Shown: positions 1-7,068 of the stretch, one piece after another
Layout of the letters: the number at the start of each line of letters is the position of its first letter
Numbering within the stretch: position 1 is the first letter of the stretch
Assembly: GCA_009784725.1 (NCBI GenBank)
Contig: WQXS01000006.1
Span: 22,742-86,741 of the forward strand
Length of the DNA: 64,000 bases
From: Oscillospiraceae bacterium
Lineage (GTDB): Bacteria; Bacillota; Clostridia; Oscillospirales; Oscillospiraceae
Reading direction: 5' to 3'
Position numbers and translations under genes: made by a program
The notes under the pieces: model-generated
What the model was told of the DNA's origin: nothing
Seen by the model: the letters and a program-made list of their open reading frames with translations, nothing else
Databases searched by the model: none

Positions 1-1
1 T

Positions 2-433
2 GAATTCGGCGGGTTAAATACAACCTTTGATATCGGAATGGTTCCGTTCCCCGTCGGCCCGCAGGGAAATGCCGAGACCATGGCAACAACAAACATATCC
101 GGAAACTATTATTTCATCCCCCGCTACATAAAGGATGCCGATGAGGTCTTTAATGTTATGTATGACCTGGCAAACTGGTTTGACGGCGACCTTGAATACC
201 GCGATGACCTCGGTTGGTTCTTCGACAGTATGATTTCTCAGGCGAATATTGATTATTACATGAAAGTAGCAGGACGCATGGGCTTTGACCTGTTTGACAG
301 CCTGGGCTTCGGACCGTCGTTTGACATGATGATTGAAAATACAACAGGTCCTGCCACATATACACCTGCTCAGTATGTTGAAACATTTAAGCAGGTATAT
401 CAGGATGCACTCGACAACTATTTTGGTAATTAG
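2..433 (+). CDS. Extracellular solute-binding protein, C-terminal part (partial)
   Basis: The reading frame is open from base 2 and ends at the TAG at 431-433, so only the last 143 residues are present and the start lies outside the window. The segment DIGMVPFPVGPQGN followed by an aromatic-rich helical tail resembles the C-terminal lobe of family 1 ABC sugar-binding lipoproteins, where a P-x-P-x-GP loop lines the cleft. It ends 15 bases before a cellulase gene, which would suit uptake of the sugars that enzyme releases. Family assignment rests on a short conserved stretch only; no lipobox or permease is visible because the 5' part is missing. Confidence 0.5.
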   Translation, partial: EFGGLNTTFDIGMVPFPVGPQGNAETMATTNISGNYYFIPRYIKDADEVFNVMYDLANWFDGDLEYRDDLGWFFDSMISQANIDYYMKVAGRMGFDLFDSLGFGPSFDMMIENTTGPATYTPAQYVETFKQVYQDALDNYFGN

Positions 434-448
434 GAGCTAAATTAATTA

Positions 449-1756
449 ATGATTAAATTAGTAGTATTGGTTGTTATAATTACAACTGCAGTAATTGTGC
501 TTATGGCTTGTTCACCTGCGTCAAAAGACGCAGGTGACGAGTCTGATTTTGACCCGGACAGCGACCCGGTCCCGGATATAATTATAGACCCGGAACCTGA
601 TTCGCCGCCCGACCTTACGCAGCAACAGCCCGAACTGCCGCCTCCACCCGAGGAGTATCCCGAGCCAACGCTTGCTCCGGTGCAAACTCCAAGTCTTATC
701 ATGCCGATGAATGAAGATATAACGGCACTTGAGTTTGCAAAGGATATGGGAGCAGGCTGGAATCTCGGCAACACCCTCGATGCCGTTCTCGGTGCAAATA
801 CTGCAGTATCAGTTGCCATCCAGGAAACTGCATGGGGAAATCCGATAACATCAAGAGAAATGGTGGAGCTGCTGAGTGACTCGGGTTTTAATACCCTTCG
901 CATACCGATTACATGGCAGCGCTTTATCGGTCCTCCCCCCGATTATATTATCGACACGGCAATCATAAACCGTGTGCAGGAGATCGTCGATTGGGCTTTT
1001 GAGTTTGATATGTATGTAATTATCAATACTCACCATGAGTCCTGGAATTTCCCGTCGGCAGACAATAAAGCGGCTGTTCACATCATGACGGCACTTTGGC
1101 ATCAGGTCGCTTCACATTTTGCCGGATATTCGGAAAAGCTTATATTTGAAAACATGAATGAGCCGAGACTTTGGGGAACAGGCTACGAATGGACAGGCGG
1201 AACTCCGGAAGCCCGAAGCGTAATAAACGGCTGGAACTTTATATTCATGAATACAGTAAGAGCAACGGGTTATAACAACGAAAAACGTTTCCTGCTCATA
1301 CCGACACATGCGGCAAGCGCAGACCCAGCACCAATTGAGGATATGTGGACACCCCGTAATGACGAGCGTGTCATGGTTTCCGTACACGCTTACACTCCTT
1401 ACGAGCTTGTTCTTAACACAAGCAGCAGCCGTAATACCTTCGACCCGAATAACACTGCCGACACACGAGATATTGACGCACTATTCGAGCGTCTTGACAA
1501 ACGTTTTATTTCACGCGGAATTGCGGTAGTTATGGGTGAAACCGGAATGCTCAACAAAGACGAAAACCACGCAGACCGTGCAAGATGGGCAGACTACTAC
1601 ACTTCAGTCGCCGCAAACCTCGGCATCCCATGCATCTGGTGGGATAACGGCATCCGCTCCACAACCACCAACGAAGCTTTCGGCCTCATGCACCGTCAAA
1701 TCCCAATGTGGTACAACCCCGAAATAGTTGATGCTTTTGTGAAAAATCAAGGCTAG
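449..1756 (+). CDS. GH5 family endoglucanase lipoprotein (probably GH5_4)
   Basis: 435 residues. Residues 1-20 form a hydrophobic signal ending in the lipobox LMAC (Cys21), so the enzyme is probably anchored outside the membrane. A Pro/Asp/Glu-rich linker covers about 25-85. The catalytic barrel shows the GH5 landmarks in order: AGWNLGNTLDA, NTHHESW, ENMNEPR with acid/base Glu238, VSVHAYTPY, and MGETG with nucleophile Glu364, then CIWWDNG. The spacing fits subfamily 4, which cuts cellulose, xyloglucan or mixed beta-glucans; the substrate cannot be fixed from sequence. SD AGGAG at 432-436 supports the ATG at 449. Length is usual for one catalytic domain with no binding module. It follows a solute-binding gene and is followed at once by a palindromic element. 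Confidence 0.9.
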   Translation: MIKLVVLVVIITTAVIVLMACSPASKDAGDESDFDPDSDPVPDIIIDPEPDSPPDLTQQQPELPPPPEEYPEPTLAPVQTPSLIMPMNEDITALEFAKDMGAGWNLGNTLDAVLGANTAVSVAIQETAWGNPITSREMVELLSDSGFNTLRIPITWQRFIGPPPDYIIDTAIINRVQEIVDWAFEFDMYVIINTHHESWNFPSADNKAAVHIMTALWHQVASHFAGYSEKLIFENMNEPRLWGTGYEWTGGTPEARSVINGWNFIFMNTVRATGYNNEKRFLLIPTHAASADPAPIEDMWTPRNDERVMVSVHAYTPYELVLNTSSSRNTFDPNNTADTRDIDALFERLDKRFISRGIAVVMGETGMLNKDENHADRARWADYYTSVAANLGIPCIWWDNGIRSTTTNEAFGLMHRQIPMWYNPEIVDAFVKNQG

Positions 1757-1759
1757 ATG

Positions 1760-1864
1760 AAGCAGCAGGGATGCTATTCTATACTTTTAGTATCTCAGTC
1801 AGTTCCGTGTCGGTTGCCGGAATTCCCTCGATACTAAAAGTATAGAATAGCATCCCTGCTGCTT
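1760..1864. repeat. Palindromic element E0 (class 2 core, perfect 35-bp arms)
   Basis: Bases 1760-1794 and 1830-1864 are perfect reverse complements (35 bp). The 35-base loop 1795-1829 contains TCAGTCAGTTCCG near the left and GGAATTCCCTC at the right. The same two blocks occur in the loop of the element at 44879-44994, whose arms have a different sequence. It starts 4 bases after the cellulase stop codon and could act as a terminator or processing site, but no T-run follows. Confidence 0.9.
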
Positions 1865-1979
1865 TAATAAAAAATATTTTCATAAAAACGCTAAAGTTTT
1901 GTAAAATTGTTCCGATAACAGATACAAGGCGTACTATGCAAGGACGCAAAATAATAAAATTAATTGGAGGGATCCTAGT

Positions 1980-2573
1980 ATGAAAACCGGAAACGTTGGA
2001 GGCACAAATCCGTACGCAAGTTACCAAAAGACTCAAAACACACAAAACGCAGCAAAGAAAACCCAGGCACCTGCAAACGATTTATTCAAAGCACCTGTAG
2101 ACACATTCACACCATCGAAGCATGTTAAAGGTGCTGCAGACCCCGGTAAGCTTGACCAGCTCTGGAGAGATACAGACCATGCAATAGATGCAGTAAGAAA
2201 GCTTTTATCTTCTGCTCTTGGCAGAGATGATGCATCCGGACAAGGCTTCTGGGCTCTAAGATCGGGAAATATTAAACTCAGTGAAGCCGACAGAGCACAA
2301 GCACAGCAGCTTATAAGCGAAGACGGTTTCTTTGGCGTAAAGCAAACAACCGACAGACTCGTCGGATTTGCAAAAGCAATGGTTGGTGAAGGCGCAAGCG
2401 AAGCACAAATCGAAAAAATGCGTGCTGCAGTTCAAAAAGGTTTCGATGAAGTCGCAAGAATGTTCGGCGGATTCGACAAGCTCCCGCAAGTCACAAAAGA
2501 CACACATAAAGCAGTAATGCAAGCATTTGACGACTGGAAAGCCGGAGGCTCCGCTGCTGCCGCAAAAGATTAA
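1980..2573 (+). CDS. Conserved hypothetical protein, helical
   Basis: 197 residues, starting at ATG 1980 after SD GGAGGG. The N-terminal 50 residues are Asn/Gln/Lys/Pro-rich and look disordered (NPYASYQKTQ). The rest is helical with the pattern SEDGFFGVKQTTDRLVGFAK, then AVQKGFDEVARMFGG and QVTKDTHKAVMQAFDDWK. I recall similar helical C-terminal segments in unnamed hypothetical proteins of Clostridia, perhaps related to DUF5610, but cannot confirm that. No signal peptide, membrane segment or catalytic motif is seen. It stands alone between element E0 and a terminator, so context gives no function. Confidence 0.75.
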   Translation: MKTGNVGGTNPYASYQKTQNTQNAAKKTQAPANDLFKAPVDTFTPSKHVKGAADPGKLDQLWRDTDHAIDAVRKLLSSALGRDDASGQGFWALRSGNIKLSEADRAQAQQLISEDGFFGVKQTTDRLVGFAKAMVGEGASEAQIEKMRAAVQKGFDEVARMFGGFDKLPQVTKDTHKAVMQAFDDWKAGGSAAAAKD

Positions 2574-2597
2574 TAAATCTAAAACAATAAAAATAAA

Positions 2598-2626
2598 AAA
2601 AGAGCCTCAAGGGGTTCTTTTTTTTG
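2598..2626 (+). terminator. Rho-independent terminator
   Basis: A short stem AAGAGCC / GGTTCTT (one G-T pair) with loop TCAAGG is followed by a run of eight or more T, 25 bases after the stop codon of the preceding gene. Confidence 0.75.
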
Positions 2627-2693
2627 TTCATTTGTTGTATTATACTAAAAGTGCAAATTTTCAATGAATATGGTAAGGATGAGGGAATAATAA

Positions 2694-3806
2694 ATGGGTA
2701 GTTCAATAGACTTCAATAAAATCGGTAAACTCGGCTTCGGTTATATGCGTCTTCCGAAAAAAGGCGACGGCTTTGATTATGACCAAATTAACAAAATGGC
2801 AGATACATTTCTTGAAAACGGAGGCACTTACTTTGATGCAGCTTATGTCTATACAGGCGCAGAGGAAGCACTTCGTGAAACAGTTGTAAAGCGTCACCCG
2901 AGAAACAGCTTCCAAATAGCGACAAAAATACCAATCGGTATGATTAATAAGGACAGACCGAAAGAACATTTCATTGAAGAATCTTTAAAAAGACTCGGCA
3001 CCGATTATATAGACTTTTATTTGCTTCACGGGATTAATAAGGGTGCAAGCAAAGAAGCCGAAGAAAAAGGTGTATGGGATTATCTTAAAGAGCTTAAATC
3101 AAAAGGTATAATCCGTCATATCGCCTTTTCATTCCACGGTCACCCCGAAGACCTTAACGAAATACTCTCAAGGCATCCCGAAACGGAAATGGTTATGCCT
3201 CAACTGAATTATGACGATTGGGATAAACCAAAAGTTCAGGCAAAACGTATTTATGAAATTTTAAGAGAATACAATACTCCGATAGTCGCAATGGAGCCTC
3301 TGCTCGGCGGTAAGCTCGCAAGCACCGATTCTCCGATTGCAGATATATTTAAGGCTGTAAACCCTGATGCATCCGTTGCATCCTGGGCACTTCGTTTTAT
3401 CGCAGAGCTTGAGGGAATATTTGTAACCCTCAGTGGTATGAGCACCTATGAGCAGGTAACCGACAACATCAAGACATTCTCTGATTTAAAACCGCTCTCA
3501 AATGATGAAAAGTCCAAAATACAAGAAGCAGTCAAAGCACTTCGTGCAATGCCCCGCATTGAATGCACATCATGCGATTATTGCAAGGACTGCCCCGAAA
3601 ATATCCCGATTCCGAATTTAATCCATCTTTATAACGACCACCTGATTCACAAAACCACAACAAACTTTGAAGGCTCCTACGGCTGGATGACAGGCGGCAG
3701 AGGCAAAGCAAAAGACTGCACCTCCTGCGCAGCCTGCGAAAAAATCTGCCCCCAAAACCTCGAAATTATTGATACCATGAAAAAAGTATCTAAACTATTT
3801 GATTAA
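2694..3806 (+). CDS. Aldo/keto reductase with C-terminal 4Fe-4S ferredoxin domain
   Basis: 370 residues. Residues 1-270 are an aldo/keto reductase barrel: GFGYMRLP at the start, the catalytic Asp/Tyr region FDAAYVYTG, a Lys in the IATKI strand, and LLHGI. The C-terminal 90 residues carry two cysteine clusters, CTSCDYCKDCP and CTSCAACEKICP, the pattern of the ferredoxin-like domain found in the clostridial predicted-oxidoreductase subgroup. It is probably cytoplasmic, linking NAD(P)H-dependent carbonyl reduction to Fe-S electron transfer; the substrate is unknown. It starts at ATG 2694, about 70 bases after the terminator above, and appears to be transcribed alone or with the following cyclase gene (36-base gap). 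Confidence 0.9.
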   Translation: MGSSIDFNKIGKLGFGYMRLPKKGDGFDYDQINKMADTFLENGGTYFDAAYVYTGAEEALRETVVKRHPRNSFQIATKIPIGMINKDRPKEHFIEESLKRLGTDYIDFYLLHGINKGASKEAEEKGVWDYLKELKSKGIIRHIAFSFHGHPEDLNEILSRHPETEMVMPQLNYDDWDKPKVQAKRIYEILREYNTPIVAMEPLLGGKLASTDSPIADIFKAVNPDASVASWALRFIAELEGIFVTLSGMSTYEQVTDNIKTFSDLKPLSNDEKSKIQEAVKALRAMPRIECTSCDYCKDCPENIPIPNLIHLYNDHLIHKTTTNFEGSYGWMTGGRGKAKDCTSCAACEKICPQNLEIIDTMKKVSKLFD

Positions 3807-3842
3807 AATAGTAAGTCAACGGAAAATTTACGAGGTTCTTAA

Positions 3843-4751
3843 ATGAAAGAGAAAAAACTCAAAATCCTTGTTGTGGAGGATTCAAAACTCAATCAGGAAG
3901 TTCTGCGCAGAATTCTGGCTAAGGACTATAATATAGTTCTCGCACAAGACGGTACAGAAGCTTTGGAAAAAGTAAAAGTCGAGATTCCGGACCTTATTTT
4001 ACTCGATATCATCCTTCCGGGAATTGATGGTTTCGATGTTCTTACTGAACTAAAAAAATGTGATGAATCACATTTGATACCCGTTATAATTATTTCAGGC
4101 AGATCAAACCCTGATGATGAAGTAAAAGGATTAAAACTGGGTGCGGTAGATTATATAACAAAACCGTTTCATGAAATTGTAGTTAAAGCAAGAGTAGAAA
4201 CACAAGTCAGAATCTTAAAGCAAATGCGTATTATCGAAGAGTTTGGTTTTATTGATACACTCACGAATATTCCCAACAGACGTCAGTTTGATCAGTACCT
4301 TATAAGAGAATGGAATCGTGCAAAGCGTGAAAATATACCCATTAGTATTGTAATGATTGATGTTGATCACTTTAAGATGTATAACGACACACATGGACAT
4401 CAGCAGGGTGACCTTGCGCTTCAAACAGTTGCAGGCACAATAGCCTCATCATTAAAGAGAAAAACAGACATTGCCGCACGTTGGGGAGGAGAAGAATTCT
4501 CCGTATTATTACCAAACACAACACTTGACGGAGCAGTACAGGTTGCCGAGGATATAAGGAAAAACGTAGAGACTGCGTCAATTCCGTTTCCCGGTGCGGA
4601 CCTATACCATAACGTCACCATCAGTACGGGTGTTTCGGAAATGTTACCCGACGACAACGTCAGCATCTCAAACCTCGTACTGCAAGCCGACAAGGCCTTA
4701 TATAAAGCAAAAGAATTAGGAAGAAACCGAGTTTGCACCCCCGCCGATTAA
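3843..4751 (+). CDS. Response regulator with REC and GGDEF domains, diguanylate cyclase
   Basis: 302 residues. Residues 5-120 form a receiver domain: acidic pocket VVEDS, phospho-acceptor Asp in LILLDIILPG, Lys in YITKPF. Residues 130-300 are a GGDEF domain with the active motif RWGGEEF, so it should make cyclic di-GMP from two GTP. An RKTD motif five residues before GGEEF matches the inhibitory I-site RxxD, suggesting product feedback. It is PleD/WspR-like in layout. Together with the HD-GYP protein at 49060-50148 it gives the window both a c-di-GMP synthase and a phosphodiesterase. SD GAGGT precedes the ATG. The partner kinase is not adjacent. Confidence 0.93.
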   Translation: MKEKKLKILVVEDSKLNQEVLRRILAKDYNIVLAQDGTEALEKVKVEIPDLILLDIILPGIDGFDVLTELKKCDESHLIPVIIISGRSNPDDEVKGLKLGAVDYITKPFHEIVVKARVETQVRILKQMRIIEEFGFIDTLTNIPNRRQFDQYLIREWNRAKRENIPISIVMIDVDHFKMYNDTHGHQQGDLALQTVAGTIASSLKRKTDIAARWGGEEFSVLLPNTTLDGAVQVAEDIRKNVETASIPFPGADLYHNVTISTGVSEMLPDDNVSISNLVLQADKALYKAKELGRNRVCTPAD

Positions 4752-4768
4752 CCGAAGGAGATATTTTC

Positions 4769-4921
4769 GTGACAAAGTATGAATATAAATGCATTTGCAT
4801 TTTGGGCGCAGGCGAAAGAACAACAAGAATCCTAAACGAATACGGCCGTGACGGCTGGGAACTCATCTGCACATGCTGGATATGGCACTACTTAAAAAGA
4901 GAGTTGGTAGACCGTAGCTGA
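4769..4921 (+). CDS. DUF4177-like small protein
   Basis: 50 residues from the GTG at 4769, chosen because AAGGAG lies 8 bases upstream; an in-frame ATG at 4733 would overlap the cyclase gene and lacks a ribosome binding site. The product VTKYEYKCICILGAGE... has the pattern of DUF4177-type peptides: YEYK at the start, LNEYGRDGWEL in the middle, and a hydrophobic strand ending in YLKRE. Such proteins are about 50-60 residues and of unknown function. The gene starts 18 bases after the GGDEF gene, so the two are probably cotranscribed. Confidence 0.7.
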   Translation: MTKYEYKCICILGAGERTTRILNEYGRDGWELICTCWIWHYLKRELVDRS

Positions 4922-4993
4922 TAAGCATTTGTACACTCTGCTATATATCTGGTTATTTTCCATAATCACTCGATTATTAGAATCGTTTTTATA

Positions 4994-5043
4994 TTGCAAT
5001 AAAAGTCAAGTTGTGATACAATATGTATCACAACTTGACTTTT
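4994..5043 (+). promoter_or_regulatory. Promoter and palindromic operator of the Phd/RelE-type operon
   Basis: TTGCAA at 4994-4999 and TACAAT at 5017-5022 are spaced by 17 bases. A perfect inverted repeat with 20-bp arms (5001-5020 and 5024-5043, 3-base centre) covers the -10 box and the start of the transcript, ending just before the SD AGGGAGG. This is the expected layout of an antitoxin-bound autoregulatory operator. Confidence 0.8.
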
Positions 5044-5058
5044 AGGGAGGTATTTGCA

Positions 5059-5343
5059 ATGTTTTCAACCCATGTTAAAGCAGTACGCGATTTGAGGAAC
5101 AATTATCCTGAGGTTGCGCAAATTGTCAAAAATCGCGATCATGTCATTATTACAAATAACGGAAAGAGCGAAACTGTATTAATTTCATTTGAAGAGTTTG
5201 AAAAGTATCAAGAATTTCTGCATATTCGTTATGTTAAAGAAAAGCTTGCCGAAGCGGAAGCTATAGCTGATAAACCGGATGAATGGTTAGATGTTGACGA
5301 CTTATTTAAAGAATGGGATGCTTGGGATGCGGTGACAATATGA
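5059..5343 (+). CDS. Phd/YefM-family antitoxin
   Basis: 94 residues from ATG 5059, selected because AGGGAGG sits 8 bases before it; a start at 5023 would fall in the operator palindrome. Residues 1-60 fit the Phd/YefM DNA-binding fold: FSTHVKAVRDLRNNYPEV, then VIITNNGKSETVLISFEEFEKYQ. The acidic C-terminal tail is the usual toxin-neutralising part. The stop codon overlaps the start of the toxin gene (ATGA), so the two are translationally coupled. Inferred role: bind and neutralise the toxin and repress the operon through the upstream palindrome. Confidence 0.9.
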   Translation: MFSTHVKAVRDLRNNYPEVAQIVKNRDHVIITNNGKSETVLISFEEFEKYQEFLHIRYVKEKLAEAEAIADKPDEWLDVDDLFKEWDAWDAVTI

Positions 5344-5651
5344 AGCCTGTCATCCTGAAACTCGCAAGAGATGATTTAAAAGAAATACATAGCAAGTTAA
5401 TTGAATACGGAAATATACCACCCAAAAAGTTTAAAGATATATTTAAGACATTTTGTGACAATATTACAACAATGCCATACATGTACCCTGAGTACGATCA
5501 AAACCCAAAGTACCGTAAGGCAGTTGTTGAATATGATTATCTTGTTTTTTATCAAATAGAAAAAGTAGATACAAAAGAAAGAGCAAGAGTTTATCGCGTT
5601 TTACATGGCAAACGTGATATTTTACCCATGCTTGATTCAACTGATGAATAA
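5340..5651 (+). CDS. RelE/ParE-family toxin
   Basis: 103 residues from ATG 5340, overlapping the antitoxin stop by four bases. MKPVILKLARDDLKEIHSKL is a typical ParE/RelE first strand and helices; the C-terminal part has the sheet YRKAVVEYDYLVFYQIE and ARVYRVLHGKRDI, in which RVLHGKRD matches the conserved end of this fold. Whether it cuts ribosome-bound mRNA (RelE) or inhibits gyrase (ParE) cannot be told from sequence; the YRVLHGKRDI ending favours the ParE-like branch. Confidence 0.88.
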   Translation: MKPVILKLARDDLKEIHSKLIEYGNIPPKKFKDIFKTFCDNITTMPYMYPEYDQNPKYRKAVVEYDYLVFYQIEKVDTKERARVYRVLHGKRDILPMLDSTDE

Positions 5652-5681
5652 GTCAATAAGTATTTCACATTATCAACCCTG

Positions 5682-6917
5682 TTAAATGTGATTAAAACTA
5701 TATAGCTCTTCGGTTGCGAGGCTTATTTTTGTTACGGAATATGGACCTTCTTCCGGGAATAGATATAGTGTGTCCTCGGGGGTGTTCAGGTCTATGCAGT
5801 CTCCGCGTTTCATGTAGTTATATTCAATGTGGCATGAATAGAGTGAGGGTACAGGCCAGCTGATGTCGTATGGTTCGTTTTTGTATGAGCCTGTGAGTCT
5901 GAAGCCGTCCATGTTATGGGTCAGTTCGCCGCGTTCTTCAAAGACGATGAATTTTTTATCGTTCGGAAGTGATTCGACACGTACTTTTGACTTAAAGGAA
6001 TATGTTCCTGCTTCGATTTCTCTGCGAACATTGGAACGTTCCCATTCATACCAGTCGGGTATATGTGAAAATTCCGTTTCACCCGAAAGCGCACTAAGCT
6101 CACCAAGTTCACTCATTTCCCATTTTTTACCGCAGGCATCGCAGCTGAGTACCGTTCCTGCCGACGACATTTTGTACTCAACCTTACATTCCGGGCATTG
6201 ATAAAGAACCTTGTGCAAACCTTCTGCACGGGTTTTTGTTTTTACCCTTATACCCCGCTCTTTTTGCCATGCATAGTCATCATATTGATATGCTTCAACA
6301 ATTTTTTCATTAAGCTCATCAACAGACAGGCTTTGTGTCTCCTCCTGCGTAAATAGCAGTTTCATTTCGGACTCAACGGGTTTTACTTTTCGGTTGTCTG
6401 TATTCCAGTATGGCGAGTTTATATGATGCCCGTGCATAATAAGTGTAACAACAGGCACATTCATCATCCGTACCATCTTGCCAAGCGATTTCGGTAGTAC
6501 TGCCGTTGTTCCGCAAAGCGAATAACGGGCTTCGGGAAACAGTACAACAATGTCTCCGTTGTTTTTTGCATAAATCATGTTTTTTACAAGGTTTACACTC
6601 TTGACAAACTTGCGGTTGCATATACATCCGACAGCCCTAAGTAGCCAACCTCTTGCAATAAACCCGTCAATAGCAACAACATAGTTGGCACGCTTCGGAA
6701 ATATCGCTTTTGTCATGACCTTAAAATCAATAAACGCATTATGATTACAAAGCAAGAAGTAAGGCGGCTTCAAATCCGCAGGGACATTATCCTTGTTAAT
6801 CTGCGCCTTATGCGTGATACAATCAGGAAAACTTGCAAGCCAAGTAATAGGCCTTAGAACATTCCACTGCCTATTAGGCTTCCTCATCATATCATACCTT
6901 TTAAAATCACCTATCAT
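5682..6917 (-). CDS. PlsC-like acyltransferase with zinc ribbon
   Basis: 411 residues. The first 220 residues are a glycerolipid acyltransferase domain with the catalytic HX4D box (NHNAFID, His59/Asp64) and the later substrate box FPEAR near residue 130, which replaces the usual EGTR. A treble of cysteines, CPECKVEY...CDACGKKW around 240-270, forms a zinc ribbon not found in ordinary PlsC; the last 140 residues are a beta-rich domain of unknown role. It probably transfers acyl chains in phospholipid or envelope lipid synthesis at the membrane. SD AGAGGT precedes ATG 6917. It is transcribed leftwards, with element E1 just upstream. Confidence 0.8.
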   Translation of the reverse strand: MIGDFKRYDMMRKPNRQWNVLRPITWLASFPDCITHKAQINKDNVPADLKPPYFLLCNHNAFIDFKVMTKAIFPKRANYVVAIDGFIARGWLLRAVGCICNRKFVKSVNLVKNMIYAKNNGDIVVLFPEARYSLCGTTAVLPKSLGKMVRMMNVPVVTLIMHGHHINSPYWNTDNRKVKPVESEMKLLFTQEETQSLSVDELNEKIVEAYQYDDYAWQKERGIRVKTKTRAEGLHKVLYQCPECKVEYKMSSAGTVLSCDACGKKWEMSELGELSALSGETEFSHIPDWYEWERSNVRREIEAGTYSFKSKVRVESLPNDKKFIVFEERGELTHNMDGFRLTGSYKNEPYDISWPVPSLYSCHIEYNYMKRGDCIDLNTPEDTLYLFPEEGPYSVTKISLATEELYSFNHI

Positions 6918-6937
6918 TAACTATACCTCTTTTATCC

Positions 6938-7059
6938 GTGCGGGATGGAGGTATTAGTTTTATTTATTCTTCACTCGGAGAAACGTCCTGTTTATACTCG
7001 TGCGCTCCCCGTCCATGGGTCCGCTTGTCATAAATAAAAATAATACCTCCATCCCGCAC
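6938..7059. repeat. Palindromic element E1 (class 1 core)
   Basis: Arms 6938-6967 and 7030-7059 are 30-base reverse complements with a single mismatch. The 62-base loop contains GAAACGTCCTGTTTATACT, GCGC and GTCCATG, blocks shared in the same order with the cores of E2, E3 and E4, but is otherwise the most divergent of the four. CTATACCTC occurs directly outside both ends (6921-6929 and 7069-7077), a possible target duplication. Confidence 0.85.
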
Positions 7060-7068
7060 TTAAATCAT

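Noticed and set aside
1935..1962. Possible c-di-GMP (GEMM-like) riboswitch suggested by GGACGCAAA
   Set aside because: The GCAAACC and GAAA tetraloop parts of the motif are absent; only the short ACGCAAA block matches.
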